Assembly: GCA_946543465.1 (NCBI GenBank)
Contig: CAMNLR010000134.1
Coordinates: forward strand, 1-64,000
Origin: CAG-791 sp002390025
GTDB lineage: Bacteria > Bacillota > Clostridia > Lachnospirales > Lachnospiraceae
DNA length: 64,000 nucleotides
Reading direction: 5' to 3'
Shown here: positions 32,727 to 41,479 of the stretch, one piece after another
Layout: each line of letters begins with the position of its first letter
How positions within the stretch are numbered: position 1 is the first letter of the stretch
Notes under the pieces: model-generated
Databases searched by the model: none
What the model was told of the DNA's origin: nothing
Seen by the model: the letters and a program-made list of their open reading frames with translations, nothing else
Program-made: the position numbers and the translations under genes

Positions 32727-34814
32727 ATGTTACATTCTCCGGTCAGGCACAATCACAATATGGAAGAGACGGGCGGTAAGAGCAGCAATGCTACCCGCCC
32801 TTCTGTTATGGTCTGCCTGTCTCCTTCTCCCAGCACAAAGCGGGTCATCCGCACGGCGGCCAGGATGGCTTTTCCCCTTCCGCCGTCTTCTGCATCTTCT
32901 TCATCTCCTGCAGACGGCCCCGCCCCGATTGCCCTCTATGTAGGCAGCACCGGCCGCGAGGCTGAGGAAGATTCCCTGCTCCGTGAAAATATCCAGTACG
33001 CCCGGAGTTTTGGCTTTGAAGTGCACACGATCCAGGGGGCGGATATTCCCCTGGCGATCGCCGAATATGCCCGCCGGGAAGAAGTGACGGATCTGTTTGT
33101 GGGATACAGCCCGCCCTCTTTTACCCTGCTGCCCAGGCCGGCGATCAACGAAAAGCTGCTGAGTTATCTGCCGACGGTGGATATCCACATCGTCCCCGAC
33201 CCTGTATCCTCTTCTTATCCCAGGGATATGAGGCAGAGACGGCCGGGCTCTCCCAACTGGAACCTGAAGGATCTGTTTCTGGTGCTCGCCGTCATGGCTG
33301 TGGCGACCTTCCTCTCCTACTGGTTCTATATGTCGCGCTTCAGCAACTCGAACATCATCACGATCTATATCCTCGCCGTGCTGATCGCGTCCGTCATGAC
33401 TTCCAGCCGTATCTACGGAACTTTCGCCGCCATCCTGTATGTGCTCCTCTTCAACTTCCTGTTCATAGATCCCCGATTTACACTGCTGGTGTACGATTCG
33501 GCCTATATGATGACCTATCTCGTCACTGTGGTGGCCGCCCTGATCACCGGCACCGTCGCCGTTCGAATGAAAAATATAGCGCGTGTCTCCGCCGAGAACG
33601 CCTATCAGGCCAAGGTGCTGCTGGATACTTCCAACCAGCTGGAGAGCGCGGAGGACTCAGAGGACATCGTCCGCACCACCTGTATGCAGCTGGTCCATCT
33701 GCTCAACCGCGCAGTCGTGTTCTATCCGCCTGAAGCTGTCAGGGGCAGTTCAGACACTGCAGCAGATCCTGTTTTTTTTCCTGCAGGAGAAAAAACCCTC
33801 TCTCCCGCTCTTCTGGACAGAGAGCTGGGCGCGGTGCGATGGACTTTTTCCAACAGTACGACTTCCGGCGCCTTTACCTCCCAGTTCGGAGATTGTTCCT
33901 GCCGGTATCTGAGCGTCTATTCGGGAGAGACCCGTTATGGCGTGATCGGCATCGATATGGAAGGGCATCCGCTCACGGAGTTTCAGGATACCATCCTTTT
34001 GTCCATCATTCATGAGTGCACCATGGCGCTTGAAAACGAGCGCATGGCCAGGGAAAAGCAGACGGCCGAGATCCGCGCGGAAAACGAGCGCCTGCGCGCC
34101 GGGCTCCTGCGCTCCATCTCCCATGATCTGCGCACTCCGCTGACATCCATCTACGGCTATGCCTGCAGCCTGCGCAGTTACGAGGATGATCTGCCGCGCG
34201 AGGACCGCGACAAGATCTATGAGGATATCATGGAGGACGCGGACTGGCTCAACGCCCAGTTCGAGAACATTCTCTCTATGACCAGGCTGGAGAGCGGCAT
34301 CGGCATCCGCAGGACCATTGAAAACATGGAGGATGTCATTGAGCAGAGCCTGCGGCATGTCAGCTCCCACCACAACCGTCCCATTGCCTTCGATACAGAG
34401 GGTTCCGAGGACCAGATCTTTTTTGCCGAGATGGAGCCCAAGCTCATCATGCAGGTCATGATCAATCTCCTGAACAATGCCGTAAAATATACGCCCGCAG
34501 ACGCCGAGATCCGGGTGCACATGGAGCGCTCCGGGGACCAGATCATCGTGGACGTCGCCGACAAGGGGCCCGGCATCTCCGATGAGGACAAGCCCTATGT
34601 CTTCGATCTTTTTTACAATGGCAAAAAGAGTCTGACCGACAGTTACCGGTCCATGGGGATCGGCCTGAACCTGTGCGCCCAGATCATTCATGCCCACGGC
34701 GGCAGCATAGAGGTCCAGGACAACGAACCGGCAGGCGCCCTCTTCCGCTTCCGCCTACCCGCGGCAAATCTGGATTCTGCGGAAATGCAGCCGGCGGATC
34801 CTGACGAATGCTGA
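32727..34814 (+). CDS. KdpD-like sensor kinase without the KdpD N-terminal domain
   Basis: A 695-residue histidine kinase. It begins with the universal-stress (Usp) domain of KdpD (VMVCLSPSPSTKRVIRTAARM), then four membrane helices of the DUF4118 type (about residues 183-280), a GAF-like region, the HisKA box SISHDLRTPLTSIYG (His near residue 465) and HATPase motifs (NLLNNAVKYTP, DKGPGIS, GIGLNLCAQII). The ~220-residue KdpD ATP/K+-sensor domain normally ahead of Usp is missing. Ribosome site AGAGGT precedes the ATG. Partner is the KdpE-like regulator downstream. With no kdpABC here, it probably controls the adjacent Ktr genes. Confidence 0.87.
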   Translation: MLHSPVRHNHNMEETGGKSSNATRPSVMVCLSPSPSTKRVIRTAARMAFPLPPSSASSSSPADGPAPIALYVGSTGREAEEDSLLRENIQYARSFGFEVHTIQGADIPLAIAEYARREEVTDLFVGYSPPSFTLLPRPAINEKLLSYLPTVDIHIVPDPVSSSYPRDMRQRRPGSPNWNLKDLFLVLAVMAVATFLSYWFYMSRFSNSNIITIYILAVLIASVMTSSRIYGTFAAILYVLLFNFLFIDPRFTLLVYDSAYMMTYLVTVVAALITGTVAVRMKNIARVSAENAYQAKVLLDTSNQLESAEDSEDIVRTTCMQLVHLLNRAVVFYPPEAVRGSSDTAADPVFFPAGEKTLSPALLDRELGAVRWTFSNSTTSGAFTSQFGDCSCRYLSVYSGETRYGVIGIDMEGHPLTEFQDTILLSIIHECTMALENERMAREKQTAEIRAENERLRAGLLRSISHDLRTPLTSIYGYACSLRSYEDDLPREDRDKIYEDIMEDADWLNAQFENILSMTRLESGIGIRRTIENMEDVIEQSLRHVSSHHNRPIAFDTEGSEDQIFFAEMEPKLIMQVMINLLNNAVKYTPADAEIRVHMERSGDQIIVDVADKGPGISDEDKPYVFDLFYNGKKSLTDSYRSMGIGLNLCAQIIHAHGGSIEVQDNEPAGALFRFRLPAANLDSAEMQPADPDEC

Positions 34815-34868
34815 AAAATCCCGGTAAATTCTGATGAATCCTGAAGAATCCCGATGACAGGACGATTG

Positions 34869-34907
34869 AAATTCAAGACTCGCCCGCGCGTCTTGCGCGA
34901 TGAAGAA
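34869..34907. repeat. R2 short palindromic repeat AAGACTCGC (copy 1)
   Basis: A 39-bp segment starting AAATTCAAGACTCGCC and containing TTGCGCGATGAA; a near copy occurs at 48362-48399 and a related one at 38840-38900. It contains a possible ATG for the response regulator that is best disregarded. Confidence 0.65.
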
Positions 34908-34953
34908 TAACCGGAAGGATGACATTAACGATCAATTAGGAAGGTTCTTTGAT

Positions 34954-35658
34954 ATGGATGACATGAAAATCCTTGTTGTGGAGGACGACCGCTCCGTCCT
35001 GAACCTGATCACAACTACACTGAAGATCAATCATTACTCCTACATTGCAGCTTCTACCGGAAACGAGGCAGTTTCACTGTGCGCTTCCCATCACCCAGGC
35101 TTGATCCTGCTGGATCTGGGTCTTCCGGACATCGACGGCATTGAGGTCATCCGCACAATACGTTCCTGGTCCTCCGCCATCATTATCATCATCAGTGCCC
35201 GCGGAGAGGACAGCGACAAGATCCTGGCTCTTGACAGCGGGGCCGACGATTACCTGACCAAGCCTTTTTCCATTGAAGAACTCCTGGCCCGCATCCGCGC
35301 GGCCATGCGCAGGATGCAATATATTGCGAGCAAGGGTGAAAAAAGCCCCGTCTTTACCAACGGGGATCTGGTCATCGATTATGCTTCCCGCACTGTCACT
35401 GTCGCGGGAACCGAAGTACATCTGACTGCCATAGAATACAGACTGCTGACACTCATGGCTTCCAATGTCGGCAAGGTCCTGACCCATTCCTTCATCATCG
35501 ACCGCATCTGGGGCGGAGGTGTGGAGACAGACATCGTCTCCCTCCGCGTCTATATGACTTCCCTGCGAAAAAAGCTTCGCTCTGCACAGCCCGGCCTCAA
35601 CCTGATCGAGACCCACATAGGCATCGGCTATCAGATGCTGCGCGCAGAGAAGGCATGA
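34954..35658 (+). CDS. KdpE-like OmpR-family response regulator
   Basis: About 234 residues: receiver domain (KILVVEDDRSVLNLI, phospho-acceptor in LILLDLGLPDIDG, YLTKPFSIEELLARI) and winged-helix DNA-binding domain (TAIEYRLLTLMASNVGKVLTH, VSLRVYMTSLRKKL). The start at 34954 is chosen because AGGAAGG lies nine bases before it and the frame upstream is part of the R2 repeat. It follows the sensor kinase and probably regulates ktr expression in response to potassium or turgor. Confidence 0.88.
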   Translation: MDDMKILVVEDDRSVLNLITTTLKINHYSYIAASTGNEAVSLCASHHPGLILLDLGLPDIDGIEVIRTIRSWSSAIIIIISARGEDSDKILALDSGADDYLTKPFSIEELLARIRAAMRRMQYIASKGEKSPVFTNGDLVIDYASRTVTVAGTEVHLTAIEYRLLTLMASNVGKVLTHSFIIDRIWGGGVETDIVSLRVYMTSLRKKLRSAQPGLNLIETHIGIGYQMLRAEKA

Positions 35659-35830
35659 AAGATTGGGGTTGTCGGGTTGTCAGCGGTTGTCAGGGGTTGT
35701 CGGTTGTCAGGGGTTGTCGGTTGTCAGGGGGACGGTTCCTTTGACACCCTGAGGTGTCAAAGGAACCGTCCCCCTGACAACCGAAGGAACCGTCCCCCTG
35801 ACACCCCCCCTGACAACCGCCTGACAACTA
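35659..35830. repeat. R1 locus f: perfect 32-bp-arm hairpin plus decayed units
   Basis: Immediately after the regulator stop. GGTTGTC-type fragments (35667-35716) lead into a perfect inverted repeat: arms 35717-35748 and 35753-35784, loop CTGA, made of two TGTCA-armed R1 units head to head. A third unit follows at about 35783-35803 and fragments to 35830. Confidence 0.92.
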
Positions 35831-35974
35831 ATTGTACGTCGAAAAATGCAATTTATAGAAAAGCACACGTCTGCACACAGAATCCATGCATCAAACATGT
35901 GTGAACTTAAATAATGCACAAAAAAACGCATGTATTTTTGGTGTAAATTGTGGCAGAAAATTAACGAACAAGTC

Positions 35975-36003
35975 TTGCAATTTTATCCATTAGTTAGTAT
36001 GCT
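35975..36003 (+). promoter_or_regulatory. promoter of the acyl-CoA dehydrogenase gene
   Basis: TTGCAA at 35975-35980 and TATGCT at 35998-36003 with a 17-bp spacer form a reasonable sigma-A promoter about 75 bp before the gene. 35831-35974 holds nothing else recognisable. Confidence 0.55.
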
Positions 36004-36081
36004 AATTATTAGAAAAACACTTTATACGTTGAGGGATATTTAGGTCCTTCAACACTTTCCACATTTTATGAGGAGGCATGT

Positions 36082-37227
36082 ATGGTAAGCTTTCAGTTGA
36101 CAGAAGACCAGAAGGAAATGCAGGAACTGTTCCGCAAATTCGCTCAGGACAAGGTTGCCAAGGTAGCCGAGGAAATGGACGAAAAAGAAGAGATGAATAT
36201 GGACATCATCGCCGAAATGAAGGAGCTTGGCTTCTTCGGCATCCCTTTCTCGGATGAAATCGGCGGCGCAGGCATGGACGTTCTGACCTATGCTCTGATG
36301 ATGGAAGAGATCTCCAAGGTTGACGCCAGCACCAGCATCACCCTTTCCGTTCACACTTCTCTTTGCGCTTCCAGCATCGAAGAGTTTGGAACTCCCGAGC
36401 AGAAAGAGAAATGGCTTCGCCCTCTGGCAGACGGCAGCAAGATTGGCTGCTTCGGCCTGACCGAGCCCAATGCAGGATCTGACGTTGCAGGCGCTGTCAC
36501 CACCGCTGAGAAGGATGGCGACTTCTATGTAATCAACGGCGCTAAGATCTTCACAACCAACTCCGGTTTCGCTGATACCTTCCTGGTATTCGCTCTGACC
36601 GACAAGTCCGTCCCCGCTCACAAGGGCATGTCCGCATTCCTTGTTGACAGGAACACTCCCGGCCTGGAAGTCCAGCCCGACATCAAGCGCATGGGTATCC
36701 GTGCTGCTTCCAACGCAGAAGTTTACTACAACAACGTCCGCGTTCCCGCAGCAGATATGCTGGGCAAGGAAGGCACCGGCTTCAAGATCGCTATGAAGGC
36801 TCTTGACGGCGGCCGTATCGGTATCGCAGCTCAGTCTGTCGGTATTGCTCAGGGCGCTCTTGACGAAGCCATCAAGTACTGCAAAGAGAGAAAGCAGTTC
36901 GGCAAGCCCATCACCGCTTTCCAGAACACTCAGTTCCGTATGGCTGAGGATCAGGCTATGATCAATGCAGCACGTCTCCTCACATGGCAGGCAGCTGTTG
37001 CAAAGGACAACCACGAGAACTACAACTTCCTCGCTGCACAGGCTAAGCTCGTTGCTGCAACCGTAGCTAACGATGTCTGCCGTCACGCTGTTCAGTACAT
37101 GGGCGGCTACGGCTACTGCCGTGAGTACGGCGTAGAGCGCAAGCTCCGCGACGTCAAGATCACCGAGATCTACGAGGGCACATCCGAAGTCATGAAGATG
37201 GTCATGTCCGGCAGCATGCTCCGCTAA
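36082..37227 (+). CDS. acyl-CoA dehydrogenase (butyryl-CoA dehydrogenase type)
   Basis: A 381-residue FAD enzyme that oxidises or, in fermenters, helps reduce short-chain acyl-CoA/crotonyl-CoA. Signatures: GCFGLTEPNAGSDVAGA (FAD/substrate), AQSVGIAQGALDEAI, QFGKPI, QYMGGYGY and the catalytic base Glu365 in EIYEGTSEV. Length equals Bcd of butyrate producers. Its codon choice looks strongly optimised compared with neighbours, which suggests high expression. Unlike usual bcd it has no etfA/etfB, thl, crt or hbd beside it; it stands alone with promoter and terminator. Confidence 0.9.
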   Translation: MVSFQLTEDQKEMQELFRKFAQDKVAKVAEEMDEKEEMNMDIIAEMKELGFFGIPFSDEIGGAGMDVLTYALMMEEISKVDASTSITLSVHTSLCASSIEEFGTPEQKEKWLRPLADGSKIGCFGLTEPNAGSDVAGAVTTAEKDGDFYVINGAKIFTTNSGFADTFLVFALTDKSVPAHKGMSAFLVDRNTPGLEVQPDIKRMGIRAASNAEVYYNNVRVPAADMLGKEGTGFKIAMKALDGGRIGIAAQSVGIAQGALDEAIKYCKERKQFGKPITAFQNTQFRMAEDQAMINAARLLTWQAAVAKDNHENYNFLAAQAKLVAATVANDVCRHAVQYMGGYGYCREYGVERKLRDVKITEIYEGTSEVMKMVMSGSMLR

Positions 37228-37324
37228 TTGTCGGAAAGAATCCGGTTAATGGTTCGGCAGATTTGATTACATCCTGGTTTCGACTCAACAAAGTCTGCTG
37301 AAAGCGTTTTACCATTACAAAAAA

Positions 37325-37362
37325 CCTCTGCGTCTGTCAATTCAGGCGCAGAGGCTTTTTTT
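37325..37362. terminator. bidirectional intrinsic terminator
   Basis: CCTCTGCGTCTG (37325-37336) pairs with CAGGCGCAGAGG (37343-37354), followed by seven T; A run on the other side lets it serve the converging dnaJ-like gene too. Confidence 0.88.
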
Positions 37363-37475
37363 ATGTTTTTATCACGGATGCTCAAATCTTTTGTGAATGG
37401 TGCAGCTTCATTATATGTTGAAAAGCACTGTTTTTTCGTTAAAAAAGCTGTCAAAAAATTTTCTGTCGGAAGGGG

Positions 37476-38732
37476 TCAGGCGCTGTGCGCTCTTCCGTAG
37501 GTCCGCTCATTATAGAGGGTCTCAAACTCTCTGAGTTTGCGGATCTCGGCATCGGTCAGGTCTTTGGGGACCTGGATCTGGACGGTGACGTAGAGGTCGC
37601 CGGGCTGGGCGCTGCTTTTTTCGGCGTGGATGCCCTTGCCGCGGATGCGGATCTTTTTGCCTGCATCCGTTCCTTTAGGGATCTTGCAGAGGATCTTTTT
37701 GCCGTTGGGCATGCGGACTTCCGCCTCGCCTCCCATGACAGCTGTCATGAAGGGGACATTAGCGGTCGCATAGATGTCCTGTCCTTTTCTGGTAAATTCT
37801 TTGCTCTCCTGCACGGTGACTTTGAGCAGAAGGTCGCCCTTGCGGCTGCCGTCGGCAGAGATATTCCCCTTGCCGCGCAGGCGCACGGATTTGCCGTTGT
37901 CTATGCCGGCCGGAATATGGACGCGCAGTGTCTGGGTCCCGCTCCCGTCCGCTTTCTGCAGGCGGATGCTGCGGTCGCATCCCAGTACCGCCTCCTCGAA
38001 GGAGATGGTGACGGGGAATTCCGCATCAAGGGTTTCCGCCGCGCCCCGGGTCCCGTCGCCTGCGGCGAATCCGCTGAAATCTCCGTAGCCCGCGCCGCCA
38101 TAGCCGCTGCCTGCATTGTGGAAGCTGTGGAATCTGCTGCTGCCTCCGCCGGTCCTGCCGTAGGAACTGCCGCTGCCGTAGCCGTTGTTACTGTTACCGC
38201 CGCTGCTATAGCCTGCGCTGCCGCCTGCTGCTCCGGCGTTCCTGAAGAGGTGCTCAAAGAGGTCGCCGTAGTCTCCGGGATCTCCGCCTTCAAAGTGGAA
38301 GGTAGTATAGCTTCCGTCTTTTCCGCGGAATGTTCCGGATCTGCCGCCGGAGCCCGCTCCCGTGAATCCGCCAAATCCGTTAAATCCGTCAAAGCCTCCA
38401 AATCCGGAGCCGCCGCCAAAGCCGCCGAAGCCTGCCTTTTTGGCCTCCTCCATTCTCTTTGCGTATTCTTTGGGATCCATTCCGCTCTCAAAAGCGGCAT
38501 AGCCGTATTCGTCGTAAATCTTCCTCTTCTCTTCATCTCCGAGAATCGAATTTGCTTCCGAAATATCCTTGAATTTCTTCTCAGCTTCCGCGTTTCCCGC
38601 ATTGGAATCGGGATGGTATTTCTTCGCAAGCTTTCTGTACGCTTTCTTGATCTGCGATGCATCCGCATCACGCTTTACACCGAGGATCGCGTATAAATCT
38701 TTTTCGTTTGGTTTTCTGTATGTTGCTGCCAT
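37476..38732 (-). CDS. DnaJ/CbpA-like co-chaperone without zinc finger
   Basis: About 418 residues. J-domain at the start (DLYAILGVKRDADASQIKKAYRKLAKKYHPDSN, with the HPD that stimulates DnaK), a long Gly/Phe then Gly/Ser/Tyr-rich linker (residues ~110-230, many GFGGF repeats), and the two C-terminal substrate-binding domains (ISFEEAVLGCDRSIRLQKADG, HIPAGIDNGKSVRLRGKG, IPKGTDAGKKIRIRGKG). The CxxCxGxG zinc domain of DnaJ proper is absent, so it is class II (CbpA/DnaJB-like). ATG at 38732 with GGGGGTGA upstream is preferred to one three codons earlier. Confidence 0.88.
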   Translation of the reverse strand: MAATYRKPNEKDLYAILGVKRDADASQIKKAYRKLAKKYHPDSNAGNAEAEKKFKDISEANSILGDEEKRKIYDEYGYAAFESGMDPKEYAKRMEEAKKAGFGGFGGGSGFGGFDGFNGFGGFTGAGSGGRSGTFRGKDGSYTTFHFEGGDPGDYGDLFEHLFRNAGAAGGSAGYSSGGNSNNGYGSGSSYGRTGGGSSRFHSFHNAGSGYGGAGYGDFSGFAAGDGTRGAAETLDAEFPVTISFEEAVLGCDRSIRLQKADGSGTQTLRVHIPAGIDNGKSVRLRGKGNISADGSRKGDLLLKVTVQESKEFTRKGQDIYATANVPFMTAVMGGEAEVRMPNGKKILCKIPKGTDAGKKIRIRGKGIHAEKSSAQPGDLYVTVQIQVPKDLTDAEIRKLREFETLYNERTYGRAHSA

Positions 38733-39259
38733 TTGTCTCACCCCCTTTCCGTATGGGGAAATGGTTATATTTCTTCACAATATAAAGCTATCTTCACAGC
38801 ATAAATCCGGCAGACAGAGCCTGCCGTTGGGTTTATTTGCCATCGCGCAATAACGCAGTGATCGTCGCGGGACAGACGCAAGACTCGCAGGCGAGTCCCG
38901 GATGTACTTGTTATATATATTATATAACACCTATTCTCATTATAGTCAAGGACTTCTGCAAAAAACTCTTTCCCGAAAAAAGTTTCCTGAAAACCAGCTT
39001 CTCTAAAATAGCTTTTCTGAAAAAGTTTTCATAAAAGGCCTTCCGGAAAAAACGGTCCGCAAAAAAGCGCCGCCGGCATAAGCCGGCAGCGCCCGGATTC
39101 TCCGGTCAGGAGGAAAAATACTGTATTTGCAGATTATTTTTTCGGTATTATCTTTCAGTATCTTTCAGAAAGTTATTTTAATGCTGTCTTTTTCAAAGTG
39201 AATTGTGCGGTGAATTATGCGGGGCCTAACTATAGCCAGCGCAGGTTTTTCAGGTTTTT
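38733..39259. repeat. gap with R2-like repeat and pepT terminator
   Basis: An R2-like element lies at 38840-38900 (CATCGCGCAA, then GACTCGC-AG-GCGAGTC at 38883-38898). TTTCTGAAAA-like repeats fill 38960-39030. The pepT terminator is at 39059-39093. No gene. Confidence 0.6.
39059..39096 (-). terminator. intrinsic terminator after pepT
   Basis: On the - strand GCGCTGCCGGC-TTAT-GCCGGCGGCGC followed by TTTTTT: a strong GC stem with one bulge, about 165 bp after the pepT stop. Confidence 0.8.
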
Positions 39260-40480
39260 TCAGGCTTTCGCAAATTCCATGACCAGGTGCAGGAGGATTT
39301 CCACACAGGTATCCATTTCCTCTGCAACCGCATGTTCATAGAAGCCGTGATAGGCATAGCCGCCTGTCCCGAGATTGGGGCAAGGCAAGCCTCTGAAGGA
39401 GAGCTGGGCCCCGTCGGTCCCGCCGCGGACAGGTCTGGAGAAGGGAGTCAGTCCCACTGCCCGTATGGCCTTTTCGGCTGCCCGGATGGCCTCGGGGTGG
39501 TCCGCAATGACCTCCGCCATGTTGCGGTACTGGTCTTTGATCGAGCAGGTCACCGTTCCTTCGCCGTACTTTTCATTGAGGGCAAGGGCGATCTCTTGCA
39601 TCTTTTTCTTTTTTTCTTCGAACTTTTCCGCGTCGTGGTCGCGCAGGATGTAGTCTGCAGATGCTTCCGTTACATTTCCGCGGGCGCCGGTCAGGTGATA
39701 AAAGCCTTCGCGGTCCTCTGTTCTCTCGGGCACCTCCTGGTCCGGAAGCATGGCATTGGCCTCCATGATCACCTTCATGGCATTGATCATCTTGTCCTTG
39801 GCATCGCCGGGATGGACCGAAATGCCGTGTGCCGTCAGCCTGGCAGCAGCCGCGTTGAAGGTCTCATATTCAATCTCGCCAGGGACAGAGCCGTCCACCG
39901 TATAGGCGATTTCCGCCCCGAATTTTTCCAGATCCAGAAGGGCTGCGCCGTGTCCGATCTCTTCATCGGGTGTAAAGCAGACGCAGATTTTCCCGTGGGG
40001 GATTCCGTCATTGATCAGGCGCTCGCACATGGTCATGATCTCTGCGACACCGGCCTTGTCATCCGCGCCCAGGACAGAGGTCCCGTCTGTTGTCAGGATG
40101 GTCTTTCCGATGCAGTCCTTCAAGTGGGGGAAAGCATGGGGATCCAGGACCCTGCCGGAAGTTCCCAGCGGAATCGGGCTCCCTTCATAATTCTCGATCA
40201 CCTGGGGGTGGGTATCGGTGCCTCCGCAGTCGTCTACTGTATCCAGGTGGGCGATCAATCCGATGGCTTTCCGGTCCTCATAGCCGGGTGTGGGAAGAAG
40301 AAAGCCGTAGGTATAGGCATGCTCATCGACGAAAACACCCGTCATGCCCAGTGCTTCCATCTCGCCGGCCAGCAGGTGTGCCAGTTCAAATTCTCCTTCC
40401 CCTGTCGGTGTTTTTTCCACTTGCTCGTGACTGGTCGTGTTGACCGCCGCATAGTTCAGTAAACGTCTGTATGCTCTCAT
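39260..40480 (-). CDS. pepT: peptidase T (tripeptide aminopeptidase)
   Basis: About 406 residues of the M20B family, a cytoplasmic di-zinc enzyme removing the N-terminal residue from tripeptides. Visible: IGLIAHLDTVDD (His/Asp), GADDKAGVAEIM (bridging Asp), FTPDEEIGHGA (catalytic Glu), VDGS and GGTDGAQLSFRGLPCPNLGTGGYAYHG (last His region). Start 40480 has GGAGG eight bases upstream and matches PepT N-termini. Monocistronic, terminator at 39059-39096. Confidence 0.93.
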   Translation of the reverse strand: MRAYRRLLNYAAVNTTSHEQVEKTPTGEGEFELAHLLAGEMEALGMTGVFVDEHAYTYGFLLPTPGYEDRKAIGLIAHLDTVDDCGGTDTHPQVIENYEGSPIPLGTSGRVLDPHAFPHLKDCIGKTILTTDGTSVLGADDKAGVAEIMTMCERLINDGIPHGKICVCFTPDEEIGHGAALLDLEKFGAEIAYTVDGSVPGEIEYETFNAAAARLTAHGISVHPGDAKDKMINAMKVIMEANAMLPDQEVPERTEDREGFYHLTGARGNVTEASADYILRDHDAEKFEEKKKKMQEIALALNEKYGEGTVTCSIKDQYRNMAEVIADHPEAIRAAEKAIRAVGLTPFSRPVRGGTDGAQLSFRGLPCPNLGTGGYAYHGFYEHAVAEEMDTCVEILLHLVMEFAKA

Positions 40481-40563
40481 GATGCTTCCTCCAAAGATGT
40501 CCATTTATGTCCAGGTTTGTCCAAAGATGTCGTTTTCGAGTTCTTCCGCCTTGTCAAATCATT

Positions 40564-41445
40564 TTACAAGTGCACAGGGGGAGGGGCTTCCTCAAGCAGG
40601 GCCTGCTCCTCTTTGGTCAGTTCATGTGCCGCAAAGAGATCGGGACGCATTTTGCGGGTGAGGAGGAGGGACTGCTGCAGGCGCCATTTGCGAATCTTTT
40701 CGTGGTCTCCGGAGCGCAGGACCGCAGGTACGGCCTCGCCCTCATAGACAGCGGGCTGGGTGTACTGGGGGTATTCCAGCAGACCGTTTTCAAAGGATTC
40801 CTCCTGTGTACTGGCATCGCGGAGGCTGCCGGGCAGAAGGCGGGCGACAGAATCAATGATGACCTGGGCGGCGAGTTCGCCTCCGGTCAGGACATAGTCG
40901 CCGATAGAGACCTGCTCATCGGCATGGGGATAGATGCGGGCATCCATTCCCTCGTAATGGCCGCAGATCAGGATGAGGTGGTCTGTCTCTGCGAAATCGT
41001 GAGCTTTCTTCTGGCTATAAGGCCTGCCGGCGGGGCTGAGGATGACTGTCCGCACATCATTTTGGGGAGCGGCCTGCTCCGCTGCCCTGTCCTTCATGAA
41101 ATCCGAAGCACAATCCTCTTCTCTCCTGTTTTCAGACTGTTTTTTCCTGTTTTCAGACTGTTTTTTCCTGTCTTCCGGAAAGTCTTTCCGATTTTCAGAA
41201 AGAGCGCTGTAATTTCTCTTTTTGCAGGCGCGGAGGGCATCGAGAACCGGCTGGCAGCGCATGACCATGCCGGCTCCGCCGCCGAAGGGGGAGTCGTCGA
41301 TATGGCGAAAGCTGCCGGGGGCATATTCGCGGATGTCAATGATTTCCACCCTAAGAACCCCGTTTCTGACCGCGCGGGCTATGACGGGAGCCTGCAGGAA
41401 GCTGTCGAAGAGATCCGGCATGATTGTAAGTACAGAAATGATCAT
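40564..41445 (-). CDS. trmD: tRNA (guanine-N1)-methyltransferase with repeat insert
   Basis: A 293-residue SPOUT methyltransferase that makes m1G37 in tRNA and keeps the reading frame; normally essential. Motifs: SVLTIMPDLF start, DDSPFGGGAGMVMR, LICGHYEGMDARI, SIGDYVLTGGELAA (AdoMet knot) and a C-terminal RKMRPDLF domain. Odd: about 50 residues are inserted between ALRACKKR and TVILSPAGRPYSQ, including four 7-residue units (ALSENRK, DFPEDRK, KQSENRK, KQSENRR), encoded by four 21-bp repeats at 41123-41206. The insertion point is the loop following the CQPVLDAL helix. ATG at 41445 gives the standard N-terminus; the frame continues open far upstream as an artefact. Confidence 0.9.
   Translation of the reverse strand: MIISVLTIMPDLFDSFLQAPVIARAVRNGVLRVEIIDIREYAPGSFRHIDDSPFGGGAGMVMRCQPVLDALRACKKRNYSALSENRKDFPEDRKKQSENRKKQSENRREEDCASDFMKDRAAEQAAPQNDVRTVILSPAGRPYSQKKAHDFAETDHLILICGHYEGMDARIYPHADEQVSIGDYVLTGGELAAQVIIDSVARLLPGSLRDASTQEESFENGLLEYPQYTQPAVYEGEAVPAVLRSGDHEKIRKWRLQQSLLLTRKMRPDLFAAHELTKEEQALLEEAPPPVHL
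41123..41206. repeat. four in-frame 21-bp repeats inside trmD
   Basis: Units at 41123-41143, 41144-41164, 41165-41185 and 41186-41206; the first two are nearly identical (TTCCTGTTTTCAGACTGTTT), the other two diverged, giving four 7-residue repeats. Confidence 0.9.
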
Positions 41446-41479
41446 GGTCTGTTTTACCTGTGTCGCCTTTTTGCCTGTG

